Assembly: GCA_964596065.1 (NCBI GenBank)
Contig: CAZQSM010000014.1
Location: 1 to 38,724, forward strand
DNA from: SZUA-254 sp964596065
GTDB lineage: Bacteria; Bacteroidota; Ignavibacteria; UBA10030; SZUA-254
Length of the DNA stretch: 38,724 nucleotides
Reading direction: 5' to 3'
The position numbers and the translations under genes are program-made. How positions within the stretch are numbered: the stretch's first letter is position 1; the number at the start of each line of letters is the position of its first letter. Under the pieces are notes generated by a model. That model saw only the letters and a program-made list of their open reading frames with translations, was not told the DNA's origin and did no database searches. Of this stretch, positions 27,479 through 35,899 are shown in pieces.

Positions 27479-29092
27479 TCAAAGGGGCGGGAGGACGGTG
27501 TCACGGACCCAGTCATCCGACATCTCCGGATGATCGGTGACGAAATGCAGGCCGCGGCTCTCCTTCCGGTGGAGCGCGCTCCGCACGATGAGATCGGCGA
27601 CGGTCGCCAGGTTCCTGAGTTCGATCAGGCCGGAGACCACGCGCGTCCGCCGGTAGAAACCCTCGATCTCGTCCCGAACCAGGTTGACGCGCCTGAGCGC
27701 TCTCCCGAGCCTGAGCGTGGAACGGATGATGCCGACGTAATCCCACATCGTCTGCTGGATCTCCCTCCGGTTGTGCCCGATGAGGACCCATTCCTCCGGG
27801 TCGAACGTCCCGCTGTCGTCCCATTCGGGCACCTCCGGAATGTCCCCCGCGAGGCCGGAAAACCGGCCCGCGATCTCCCCGACCGCGCGGTTGGCGAACA
27901 CCAGCGCCTCGAGGAGCGAATTGCTCGCCAGCCGGTTCGCGCCGTGTACCCCCGTCATCGCCGCCTCCCCGAGGGCGTAGAGATTGCCGATGGTGGTTCG
28001 CCCGTTGAGGTCCGTGACGATGCCGCCGCAGGAGTAATGCGCCGCCGGCACGACAGGGATCGGTTCGCTGGTGATGTCAAGCTTGAACCGGCCCAGGCAC
28101 GTCTCGTAAATGTGGGGGAAGCTGGTGCGCACCGCGTCGGGATCGAGGTGGGTGAGGTCGAGGTGGACGAACGCCTCCCCCGTCTTCTTCAGTTCCGCGT
28201 CGATCCCCCTCGCGACGATGTCCCGTGGGGCGAGCTGTCCCCGCGGATCGTGCGTCTTCATGAACTCCTCGCCCCGGAGGTTCCTGAGCACCCCACCGAA
28301 ACCCCGGATCGCCTCCGAGATCAGGAACGCGGGGCTGCCGGAATTGTAGAGCGCGGTGGGATGAAATTGAATGAACTCCATGTTGGCGACGGAGGCGCCG
28401 GCCCGGTAGGCCATGGCGAGCCCGTCGCCGGTGGCGATCGTCGGGTTCGTGGTGTGGAGGTACACCTGCCCGACACCGCCCGAGCAGATGACCGTCACCC
28501 GGGAGTGGAACTTCCGCACGGTCCCGTGCTCTTCATCGAGGACGTAGGCGCCCCAGCACCTGACCGGTTCGCCCGGGCGCCGCCCCCCCCGTTCGTGGTG
28601 CTGGGTGATCAGTTCGACGGCAAGGTGATGTTCCAGGACGCGGATGTTCGGATCGGCGGCGACGGCGTGGAGGAGCGCCCGTTCGATCTCGGAGCCGCTT
28701 TTGTCGCGGGCGTGGACGATGCGGTTCGCCGAGTGCCCGCCCTCGAGGCCGAGGTCGAGCCCGCCGGCGCGCGTCGTGAACTCCACGCCGAGCGCGATCA
28801 GCTCCTTCACCCGTCCCGGGCCCTCCCGGACCAGGATCTCGACGGCGTCGCGATGGCAGAGGCCGACGCCGGCATTCAGGGTGTCACCGATATGGAGGTC
28901 GTACGAATCTTCCGGGGAGAGGACCGCCGCGATACCGCCCTGGGCGTAATTGGTGTTCGATTCGGCCCTCGATTTTTTCGTGATGATCAGGACCGACCCG
29001 AGGCGCGCCGCGCCGATGGCGAACGTGAGCCCCGCGATCCCGCTACCGATCACGATGAAATCGTACCGGTCGCCGGTCCCCCCGGCGCTCAT
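27479..29092 (-). CDS. nadB: L-aspartate oxidase
   Basis: NadB oxidises L-aspartate to iminoaspartate in de novo NAD synthesis. The 537 residues have the FAD-binding start DFIVIGSGIAGLTFAIGAA, the NYAQGGIAAVL loop after the dinucleotide fold, the HPTAL and EAIRGFGGVLRN segments and the flavin-site YSCGGIVTDLNGRTTIGNLYALGE region, so it belongs to the succinate dehydrogenase/fumarate reductase flavoprotein family. L-aspartate oxidase is favoured over a fumarate reductase subunit by the length and by the C-terminal helical domain (WDYVGIIRSTLRL). The partners nadA and nadC are not in the window. Its ATG overlaps the coaE stop codon by four bases (ATGA). Confidence 0.94.
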   Translation of the reverse strand: MSAGGTGDRYDFIVIGSGIAGLTFAIGAARLGSVLIITKKSRAESNTNYAQGGIAAVLSPEDSYDLHIGDTLNAGVGLCHRDAVEILVREGPGRVKELIALGVEFTTRAGGLDLGLEGGHSANRIVHARDKSGSEIERALLHAVAADPNIRVLEHHLAVELITQHHERGGRRPGEPVRCWGAYVLDEEHGTVRKFHSRVTVICSGGVGQVYLHTTNPTIATGDGLAMAYRAGASVANMEFIQFHPTALYNSGSPAFLISEAIRGFGGVLRNLRGEEFMKTHDPRGQLAPRDIVARGIDAELKKTGEAFVHLDLTHLDPDAVRTSFPHIYETCLGRFKLDITSEPIPVVPAAHYSCGGIVTDLNGRTTIGNLYALGEAAMTGVHGANRLASNSLLEALVFANRAVGEIAGRFSGLAGDIPEVPEWDDSGTFDPEEWVLIGHNRREIQQTMWDYVGIIRSTLRLGRALRRVNLVRDEIEGFYRRTRVVSGLIELRNLATVADLIVRSALHRKESRGLHFVTDHPEMSDDWVRDTVLPPL

Positions 29093-29715
29093 CGCGCCCC
29101 GCGCGGAAGTTCCGCCAGGAGCCGGTAGACGAACCGGGCCGCCACCCGCAGCGACCGGAGGTCGCCGCGGTTGGAGATGACGATGTCGGCCAGCGCCGCC
29201 TTGGCGCGGTTGCCCTTCTGGGACCTGACACGCCGGAGCGCGTCCTCCCCGGGAATGGCGTCGCGCCGCCTGATCCGTGCGACCCGCTCTGCCAGCGGCG
29301 CGTCCACGACGATGAGGGCGTCGAACATCGGGACCATCCCGGCTTCGACGATGAGCGCCGCTTCGACCACGACCATGGGATGCTTCCGGAGGGACCGCTC
29401 GGCGGCGATCAACCGGCCGATCCGGGCGATGACCACGGGATGGAGGATGGCGTTGAGCGAGCGCCGGAGCGCGGCGCTCCGGTAGATCCGGGCCGCAATG
29501 AACTTCCTGTCGGGCTTCCCCCCCGCGCCGTACGCGGCCGCGCCGAGGAGGCCGGTCACGCTCCGGCGAACGCCCTGGTCGGAGCCGAGGATTTCTTTCG
29601 AGACCTGGTCGGCTGAAACGACGAGCGCCCCGAGCCGCCCGAAGGTCGACGCCACGACCGATTTTCCCGAGCCGATCCCGCCGGTGAGGCCGACGGCGAT
29701 CGTCGGCGGCCGCAC
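29089..29715 (-). CDS. coaE: Dephospho-CoA kinase
   Basis: CoaE phosphorylates the 3'-hydroxyl of dephospho-CoA, the last step of coenzyme A synthesis. The P-loop GLTGGIGSGKSVVAS lies at the start, followed by VVSADQVSKEIL, the LHPVV motif of the CoA-binding region, and VDAPLAERVARIRRRD in the lid. The reading frame is open far upstream, but a GTG at 29715 gives a 208-residue protein of normal size and has GGAAGGG seven bases upstream, so I take it as the start. It lies 43 bases after rny. A short acidic residue pattern (GEDALRRVRSQ) ends the lid helix, as usual. Confidence 0.92.
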   Translation of the reverse strand: MRPPTIAVGLTGGIGSGKSVVASTFGRLGALVVSADQVSKEILGSDQGVRRSVTGLLGAAAYGAGGKPDRKFIAARIYRSAALRRSLNAILHPVVIARIGRLIAAERSLRKHPMVVVEAALIVEAGMVPMFDALIVVDAPLAERVARIRRRDAIPGEDALRRVRSQKGNRAKAALADIVISNRGDLRSLRVAARFVYRLLAELPRGAR

Positions 29716-29758
29716 CGGACGTCCCTTCCGGCCGCCCGCCGGGGCGGATGGGGCGCGC

Positions 29759-31327
29759 CTACTTCGCGAAGGCGATCGATCGCGTTTCACGGATGACGGT
29801 GACCTTGACCTGGCCGGGATATTCCATTTCGGACTGAATCTTCTTCGCGATGTCGTTCGCCAGCTGGTCGGCCATCGCGTCGTCGATCTTGTCGTGTTCC
29901 ACGATGACCCTGATTTCCCGCCCGGCCTGGATGGCATAGGTCTTCGAGACCCCGTCGAACGACTGCGCGAGCGTTTCGAGCCGCTGGAGCCGTTTGGCGT
30001 AGGCCTCAACGTTTTCCCTCCTCGCGCCCGGCCGCGCCCCGCTGATGGAATCCGCGGCCTGGACGAGCACCGCGATGGCCGATTCCATCGGGATGTCGTC
30101 ATGGTGCGCCCCGACGGCGTTGGACACGACGGCGTGTTCGCCATATTTCCTGACCAGGTCCATGCCGAGCAGCGCGTGGGGTCCCTCGACCGACCTGTCG
30201 ATGGTCTTTCCGATGTCGTGGAGGAGACCCGACCGCTTGGCGAGGATCGGATCGAGACCGAGTTCCACCGCCATCAACCCGGCGAGGTGGGCCGTCTCCA
30301 GGCTGTGCGCGAGGAGGTTCTGCCCGTAACTCGAACGGTACTTCATGATGCCGATGTGCCGGATGAGTTCGCGGTGTCCGCCGTGGATACCCCCCTCGAT
30401 CAGGGCGTTCTCACCGATGTGAAGGAGTTCCTCGTCAAGCTCCGACCTGACCTTCTCGACGACCTCCTCGATGCGCGCGGGGTGGATCCTGCCGTCGGCC
30501 ATCAGGCGTTCGAGCGAGAGCCTCGCAATCTCGCGGCGAAGGGGGTCGAACCCGGAGATGATGACGGCCTCGGGCGTGTCGTCGACGATGACGTCGATCC
30601 CGGTCGCGGCCTCGAAGGCGCGGATGTTGCGGCCCTCCTTCCCGATGATCCTCCCCTTCATCTCCTCGTTTTCGATGTGCAGGACGCTGATGGTGGTCTC
30701 CACGGAGTGGTCCGCGGCCGACCGCTGGATCGCCTGGACGATGATCTTTTGCGCTTCCTTCCTGGCCTCTGTCCTGGCGGTGTCCCGGATCTCCTTGATC
30801 ATCTGCGCCGATTCGGATTTCGCCTCCTGCAGGAGGTTGTCAACGAGCATTTTCCGCGCCTCCTCCGAGGTGAGTCCGGCGATGCGTTCCAGCCGCTGGT
30901 TCTCCTCACGCAGGAGCTGGGAGAGTTTTTCGTTTTTTTCCGTCGACTGCCGGAGCCTCTCGTCCACGTCGCGTTTCGCCTGGCCGAGCTCCTTCTCCTT
31001 GTGGTTCAGCAGTTCAACCTTCCGTTCGAGGTTTTCCTCCCTCGTGGAGAGCTGCTTCTCGAACGACTGCAGCTTGTTCCGCTTCGATCCGGAATCCTTC
31101 TCGAATTCCTGCTTCCTTCGCTCCCACTCCTGCCTGGCCTCGGACAGCTTTTCCTTCGAGAGCGCCTCAGCCGTTGCTTCGCCCCGGGCGATGATGTCGC
31201 GGGCCCGTTCTTCGGCCTTTCCGATGGCGTTTTTCCCCTTCTTCGCGTGCAGGAACCATCCCGACAACGAGCCGGCAGCCGCCCCCGCGGCGCCGATCAG
31301 CGCCATCGTCAAGAAATCCACGTCCAT
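29759..31327 (-). CDS. rny: Ribonuclease Y
   Basis: RNase Y is a membrane-anchored endoribonuclease that starts mRNA decay in many bacteria without RNase E. The 522 residues have one N-terminal membrane segment (about 5-25), a long charged coiled coil (about 30-190), a KH domain with GRIIGKEGRNIRAFE (about 222-236), and a metal-dependent HD domain with HSLETAHLAGLM and LLHDIGKTID (about 371). A strong GGAGG lies four bases before the ATG at 31327. Its mRNA leader is preceded by a long structured RNA that ends in a U-tract only about 24 bases before the start codon, so control by transcription termination is possible. Confidence 0.97.
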   Translation of the reverse strand: MDVDFLTMALIGAAGAAAGSLSGWFLHAKKGKNAIGKAEERARDIIARGEATAEALSKEKLSEARQEWERRKQEFEKDSGSKRNKLQSFEKQLSTREENLERKVELLNHKEKELGQAKRDVDERLRQSTEKNEKLSQLLREENQRLERIAGLTSEEARKMLVDNLLQEAKSESAQMIKEIRDTARTEARKEAQKIIVQAIQRSAADHSVETTISVLHIENEEMKGRIIGKEGRNIRAFEAATGIDVIVDDTPEAVIISGFDPLRREIARLSLERLMADGRIHPARIEEVVEKVRSELDEELLHIGENALIEGGIHGGHRELIRHIGIMKYRSSYGQNLLAHSLETAHLAGLMAVELGLDPILAKRSGLLHDIGKTIDRSVEGPHALLGMDLVRKYGEHAVVSNAVGAHHDDIPMESAIAVLVQAADSISGARPGARRENVEAYAKRLQRLETLAQSFDGVSKTYAIQAGREIRVIVEHDKIDDAMADQLANDIAKKIQSEMEYPGQVKVTVIRETRSIAFAK

Positions 31328-31351
31328 ACTTCCTCCGGATCTTCAGGCAAT

Positions 31352-31610
31352 AAAAAACCGCACCCAGCCCATGAGTCATGTGTATTGAAGAATCTCTTTC
31401 AAGACACGGTGGGTACTCTCCTGGATGTTTCTTACGTCCACTGTCTCCCCGCCTGATGGACCGGCGGGAAAATCCCCGGTCAGAGGGATGAGGCCTGTAA
31501 TACGACACCCATGAGTCGAGTTCCCAATTAAAGTACCTGTCAGATTCTTTAATATGTCAGACTCACGCGCCCGGGGATCGCTCCCCGGACAGGGCTGACG
31601 GTGCGGTAAA
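31352..31610 (-). ncRNA. Structured RNA between zapA and rny (6S-like position; possible rny leader)
   Basis: On the minus strand the 334-base gap holds nested long-range pairing. A closing helix of 14 pairs joins ACCGCACC-CAGCCC (31592-31607, with a GT bulge) to GGGCTGGGTGCGGT (31357-31370); six T residues end it at 31352-31357. Inside lie a seven-pair hairpin with a GCGA tetraloop (31571-31588), a six-pair helix (31560-31565 with 31372-31377), a 13-position helix with one mismatch (31542-31554 with 31383-31395), and hairpins at 31402-31446, 31459-31481 and 31503-31518. A weak promoter (TTTTCC, 18 bases, TATGTG at 31616-31621) would start it near 31609. 6S RNA often lies beside zapA, but the branched form and the length fit poorly; a weak CTGACA-N19-TACTTT promoter inside would give a shorter, 6S-sized transcript. 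Confidence 0.7.
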
Positions 31611-31661
31611 ATCGTCACATACCGACACGCGCCGCGTATGGAAAAGAACGGATAGAAATGC

Positions 31662-31958
31662 TCAGGAACCCGGATTGATGTTCTGGTCCAGGAAGTCGTT
31701 CATCCTGCCGACCTCGGATTCGACGAGGCCCGCGAGCGACTTGACCTTCTCACGCTCCTTGAAGAGGTCCTCGGTGATGTTGAGGGCGGAGAGGACGGCG
31801 ACGGTGAGCGGGGGTTGTTCCGGAATCTTCGTATGGATGGAATTGATCATCTGGTCGACGTAGTTGGCGACCTTCTTGGTCAATTCCTCGCTTTCGCCCC
31901 GGAGCGGATACTCCGACCCGAAAATCTTCACCTTGATGCTCTTGCCGTCAATCGCCAT
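31662..31958 (-). CDS. zapA: Cell division protein ZapA
   Basis: ZapA binds FtsZ and bundles its filaments in the division ring. The 98-residue product has the family layout: a small N-terminal beta region (IKVKIFGSEYPLRGESEE), then KKVANYVDQMINSI and a C-terminal coiled coil that forms the tetramer. It lies 71 bases after the coiled-coil gene and 55 bases before the closing helix of the structured RNA. The order pheT, small coiled-coil gene, zapA, rny recurs in this group of bacteria. Confidence 0.9.
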   Translation of the reverse strand: MAIDGKSIKVKIFGSEYPLRGESEELTKKVANYVDQMINSIHTKIPEQPPLTVAVLSALNITEDLFKEREKVKSLAGLVESEVGRMNDFLDQNINPGS

Positions 31959-32029
31959 TGGATTCTGTCTTCCGCATTTTCAGTCAGGTTCCCATTTCTT
32001 CCGGTCGCACCTATTAAAGAACCGCTACC

Positions 32030-32377
32030 TCAAAGATACGAGTTTATTTTGACAATCAAATCCCTGATCCGCCCCTTGAGGTACTCCTTTTCCTCCTCGG
32101 TCAGCAGGTTCTTCCCGCTGGAATTCACGAGTTGGAGATGTTCCGCCCTCAACAGCCTGATTTCATTCTCCTTTTTCTGGAGTCCCACCTTGTGGTGCTC
32201 GAGGTCCTGCTCGAGGAATGCGATTTTCTCCAGGTTCATTTTCCTCTCCTCCCGGAGGTCGTGGACCTGCTGGGCGGACGTCCGGAGCCGCTCCCAGAGG
32301 TCACGCAGCAGGGTTTCAACCCTGGCGCTGTCTTCGGCGGGCGTATCGACGATCTCGGAACTCTGGTTCGGATTCAA
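32030..32377 (-). CDS. Small coiled-coil protein, ZapB-like
   Basis: A 115-residue protein without catalytic motifs. From about residue 18 to 85 it is a charged heptad-type coiled coil (RVETLLRDLWERLRTS, then HDLREERKMNLEKIAFLEQD), ending with a short helix (EEEKEYLKGRIRDLIVKINSYL region). The start is a TTG at 32377 with AGGAG eight bases upstream; that AGGAG overlaps the pheT stop codon (TAGGAG), so the gene is probably coupled to pheT. The size, the composition and the place directly before zapA suggest a ZapB-type partner of ZapA in division, but sequence similarity to E. coli ZapB is not evident. Confidence 0.6.
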   Translation of the reverse strand: MNPNQSSEIVDTPAEDSARVETLLRDLWERLRTSAQQVHDLREERKMNLEKIAFLEQDLEHHKVGLQKKENEIRLLRAEHLQLVNSSGKNLLTEEEKEYLKGRIRDLIVKINSYL

Positions 32378-32388
32378 GACTCTTTCTC

Positions 32389-34812
32389 CTATTGTCTCAG
32401 CACGGCGCCGAGGGAGGATTGCAACTCCCCCGTCAACTTACCCATCAGATCAAGGATGTCACGTTGCTCGAGCGTGCGGTCCTGTGGAACGAACTCGAGC
32501 GAAAACGCGCAACTCTTCATCCCGTCGCCCGATTGCTCTCCCCGGTAGATGTCGAAGAGGAGAATCTCCCTGAGCATCGGACCACCCACCCTTCGGATCG
32601 TCTCTTCGATCCGGCCGATGCTGATCGATTCAGGTACGATCACCGCGAGATCCCGCCGGACCACGGGAAACCGTGAGTACGGTCGGAAAGTGACTCCCGC
32701 CTTGAACAAGGCACGGAGTTTTGGGACGGTGACCTCCAGGAAGTAAACCTCGGTGTCGATATCGAATCGTTGAAGAAGCGATCTTGAGACCGAACCGAAG
32801 GAACCGATACCTTCTCCGTTTAATTCAATGGAGATAGACCGCTCACTTAAAGCTGTTGGAGTAGGATAAGGAATATATCTGGGATTGTCAAGGCCAAACT
32901 TGCGGAACAAAGCGTTAGCCTCACCCTTTAAAGTGAAAATCGACGATTTCCTTGGTCTCTCCTCCCAGTATTGTGGGGATTCGAGACCGTAGATGGCTAT
33001 ACAAAGCCGTTCTTCCTGGAGGTAGGAATCAAGACGCTCGCGGTCCTTTCTCCCCGTCAGCCGGAAGACATTTCCTATTTCATAGAATCTGGATGATTCA
33101 ATTCCGTGGAACAGATTATGTTTGATCGTACTTAAGAGACCCGGGAGGAGGTTCGTCCTCAGCGCCCCCATTTCGATGCTGAGCGGGTTGGCAAGCGTCA
33201 CCGGTTCCACCCCGCCGATCGATGCGACTTCCCTGTCTGTCATGCTGTTCGTGACCACCTCGTGAAACCCCGAAGTGGAGAGATAGTCCCTGATCAGGTC
33301 GGAGAAATCGACGGAGGGTTTCTCCCCGGAGGGAATGATGGTGATTGCGCCGGAGGTGTCGATTTTATCATATCCGAAGAGCCGGGCCGCCTCTTCGGTG
33401 AGATCAACAGGCCTTGTCAGGTCGGGTCTCCACCCCGGTATCGCGTAGACAACAGAACCGTCGGCCGCAACCCGCTGCTTCCTGATGCCGATTCGATTGA
33501 ACATCGAGGAAGTCTTTGAAGAGCTGATGGTTACACCCAGCAGTGCATTCGATTTCCGGATGTTGTACGAGATGTGTCGTTCGCGGATTTTTACCGGATA
33601 GTGGTCGATGCATCCCCTGAACACCTCTCCCCCGGCGATTTCGTGGAGGAGCTCCGCCGCACGGTCGATCGCCCACCGGATGTTTCCGGGATCGACGCCG
33701 CGTTCAAATCGCTGGGATGCCTCCGTCGAGAGGCCCAGTCGTTTTGACGTCTTTCTGATGCTCACCGGATCGAAATACGCGGATTCGAGGACCACAGTGG
33801 TAGTCCCCGGCGTGATCTCCGAATTTTGACCCCCCATCACACCGCCGATCGCCAGCGGCCCCGATCCGTCACAGATCAGGAGCGTATCACCGTTGACTTC
33901 GCGCACCTTCCCGTCGAGCGTGGTGAACTTAGAGGTCCCCTCCCCCGGGCGGACAATGATCGTGTGTCCGGTTATTTTGTCATAGTCGAACGCGTGAAGG
34001 GGTTGGCCTGATTCCATTAAAACATAATTGGTTACGTCGACCACATTATTAACCGGTCGAATGCCCACTGCGGTGAGCGCGTTCCGAATCCATTCAGGAG
34101 ATGGCCCTACAGTGATCCTACCTATGACTCTCGCCGCGTACCTTGGACACGATCGGGGGTCGAGGACCTCCACCGAAAAGACCCTCCGCGTCGATTGTTT
34201 CCCCTTCGGGAAGATAGGCTTCGGCACCTTCAGCGGTTTCAGCGTGAGGGCGCTGATTTCGCGGGCGACCCCTATATGGGAGAGCAGATCGGGCCGATTT
34301 GCCGTGACCCCGATGTCGAAAATCGTGTCTTCCATGCCGAGCTGTTTGGCCAGGGACTGCCCCGACCGGGCGGAAGCGGGGAGAACCATGATGCCTGACG
34401 CGTCGTCCGAAAGGCCTAGCTCAAATCCGGAACAGATCATTCCGGACGATTCAGCGCCGCGTATCAACACTTTGCGGATGGTGAGGGGCCCCCCGTCAGG
34501 ATCATGCTGATTCCTCGGAACCACGCTTCCCGCGGGGGCGAACGCCACCTTCTGCCCGGCAGCGACATTGGGAGCCCCGCAGACGACCTGGACCAGCCCG
34601 GTCCCGTCGAAGACGTTGCAAACAGTGAGCTTCGAAGCGTTCGCGTGACGCTCAACCGACTTTACCTCCCCCACTACCATTCCGGCGAGCGAGGCGGACT
34701 GAGAATGATAAGATTCCACCTCCAGTCCCGCCATCGTCAGCCGCTCGGCGAGGACCTCGTCGGGCAGGCCAATGGACACGTAACTTCGGAGCCAGTTTCT
34801 GGAAACCTTCAT
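32389..34812 (-). CDS. pheT: Phenylalanine-tRNA ligase beta subunit
   Basis: The beta subunit of the heterotetrameric phenylalanyl-tRNA synthetase, 807 residues. In order it has an N-terminal region, a tRNA-binding (OB) domain (about 40-150, VVGEVKSVERHANASKLTVC), B3/B4 with the editing site that clears Tyr-tRNA(Phe), the B5 domain (about 400-470), the catalytic-like core and a C-terminal ferredoxin-fold anticodon-binding domain (about 715-807, FRPYSRFPVVRRDLAVIVP). Length is normal. It follows pheS by 11 bases. The stretch 32820-33140 is clearly richer in A and T than the rest of the gene, without any break in the frame. Confidence 0.96.
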   Translation of the reverse strand: MKVSRNWLRSYVSIGLPDEVLAERLTMAGLEVESYHSQSASLAGMVVGEVKSVERHANASKLTVCNVFDGTGLVQVVCGAPNVAAGQKVAFAPAGSVVPRNQHDPDGGPLTIRKVLIRGAESSGMICSGFELGLSDDASGIMVLPASARSGQSLAKQLGMEDTIFDIGVTANRPDLLSHIGVAREISALTLKPLKVPKPIFPKGKQSTRRVFSVEVLDPRSCPRYAARVIGRITVGPSPEWIRNALTAVGIRPVNNVVDVTNYVLMESGQPLHAFDYDKITGHTIIVRPGEGTSKFTTLDGKVREVNGDTLLICDGSGPLAIGGVMGGQNSEITPGTTTVVLESAYFDPVSIRKTSKRLGLSTEASQRFERGVDPGNIRWAIDRAAELLHEIAGGEVFRGCIDHYPVKIRERHISYNIRKSNALLGVTISSSKTSSMFNRIGIRKQRVAADGSVVYAIPGWRPDLTRPVDLTEEAARLFGYDKIDTSGAITIIPSGEKPSVDFSDLIRDYLSTSGFHEVVTNSMTDREVASIGGVEPVTLANPLSIEMGALRTNLLPGLLSTIKHNLFHGIESSRFYEIGNVFRLTGRKDRERLDSYLQEERLCIAIYGLESPQYWEERPRKSSIFTLKGEANALFRKFGLDNPRYIPYPTPTALSERSISIELNGEGIGSFGSVSRSLLQRFDIDTEVYFLEVTVPKLRALFKAGVTFRPYSRFPVVRRDLAVIVPESISIGRIEETIRRVGGPMLREILLFDIYRGEQSGDGMKSCAFSLEFVPQDRTLEQRDILDLMGKLTGELQSSLGAVLRQ

Positions 34813-34823
34813 GAAAGCGGAAC

Positions 34824-35846
34824 TTATGGAAATTGTTTCAAGAAACGGACGTCGTTTTCGAAGAGCATCCGGATGTCGTCCAGTCCGTGCCTCAGCATCG
34901 TGATGCGTTCGATCCCCATCCCGAAGGCGTAGCCGGAATACTGCTCCGGATCATATCCGACGAACCCGTAGACGTTCGGGTCCACCATGCCGCATCCGAG
35001 GATTTCGAGCCAGCCGGATTTTTTACAGACACGGCACCCCTTCCCTTTGCAGAGGAAACAGGTGATGTCCATCTCGGCCGATGGTTCGGTAAAGGGGAAA
35101 TAGCTCGGCCGGAATCGATACCGCAGGTCCGATCCGTAGAATCGCTTCGCGAACACCACCAGCGTCCCCTTCAAATCGGCAAATGTCACCCCTTTATCGA
35201 CGTAGAGCCCCTCGACCTGGTGAAAGAGACAGTAGCTCCTTGCGCTGATTGCCTCGTTGCGGTACACCCTCCCGGGGATGATCACCCTGATCGGGGGAGG
35301 TGTCGTCCGCATCACGCGGATCTGGACCGGCGACGTGTGGGTACGGAGAAGGACGTTTCTGGAGATGAAAAATGTGTCCTGCATGTCCCGCGCGGGATGG
35401 TCGGGGGGGAAATTGAGGGCTTCAAAATTGTGGTAATCGTCTTCGATTTCGGGACCGGTGGCGACGCCGAAACCCATACCCTGGAAGATCCTCCGGATCT
35501 CATCGAGGGTGCCTGTCAGGGGATGTTTGGAGCCGGTCCACCGCTCCCGTCCCGGGAGGGTGAGGTCGGGACCGGCGCCGGTGTTCGCCGCCGGGGAGGC
35601 GAGGAGGGCGGCCCGCTCGTCGAACGCCGCCTGGACCGATTGGCGCAGGTCATTGATGACCTTGCCGTACTCCGGACGGCCCTCGGGGGGAAGTCCGGCG
35701 AGTTCCGCGTAGAGGGATGCGATCGACCCCTTCCGGGAAAGATACCGGAGGCGCACAGCCTCGAGGCCCGCCGCGTCGGAAGCGGCGCCGAGATCGCGAA
35801 GCGCGGACGCCCGAACATCGCCGATACGTTGATCGAGCAGTGTCAT
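34824..35846 (-). CDS. pheS: Phenylalanine-tRNA ligase alpha subunit
   Basis: The catalytic subunit of phenylalanyl-tRNA synthetase, about 340 residues, with an N-terminal coiled coil and a class II core: motif 2 (VYRNEAISARS...FHQVEGLYVDK) and motif 3 (FGMGIERITMLRHGLDDIR). A cysteine-rich loop, CFLCKGKGCRVCKKSGW, could bind zinc and is common in bacterial PheS. I chose the ATG at 35846, which gives the usual leading helix (LLDQRIGDVRASAL); an ATG at 35873 adds nine residues. Neither has a clear Shine-Dalgarno site. Follows rplT. Confidence 0.95.
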   Translation of the reverse strand: MTLLDQRIGDVRASALRDLGAASDAAGLEAVRLRYLSRKGSIASLYAELAGLPPEGRPEYGKVINDLRQSVQAAFDERAALLASPAANTGAGPDLTLPGRERWTGSKHPLTGTLDEIRRIFQGMGFGVATGPEIEDDYHNFEALNFPPDHPARDMQDTFFISRNVLLRTHTSPVQIRVMRTTPPPIRVIIPGRVYRNEAISARSYCLFHQVEGLYVDKGVTFADLKGTLVVFAKRFYGSDLRYRFRPSYFPFTEPSAEMDITCFLCKGKGCRVCKKSGWLEILGCGMVDPNVYGFVGYDPEQYSGYAFGMGIERITMLRHGLDDIRMLFENDVRFLKQFP

Positions 35847-35899
35847 GGCAGGGGCGGAATAAACTCCCGGCATCGGCGTTCAGGCCGCCGGGACGGTGG

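Noticed and set aside
29716..30144. A longer coaE reaching back into rny.
   Set aside because: The extra residues are Ser/Arg-rich and antiparallel to no family; they lie inside the rny coding region in another frame. The GTG at 29715 gives a normal-size kinase.
31352..31610. Known riboswitch classes (TPP, cobalamin, FMN, lysine, glycine, T-box) or RNase P, tmRNA and SRP RNA for the zapA-rny RNA.
   Set aside because: None of their conserved core words, such as the T-box AGGGTGG or the RNase P GAGGAAAGTCC, is present on either strand.
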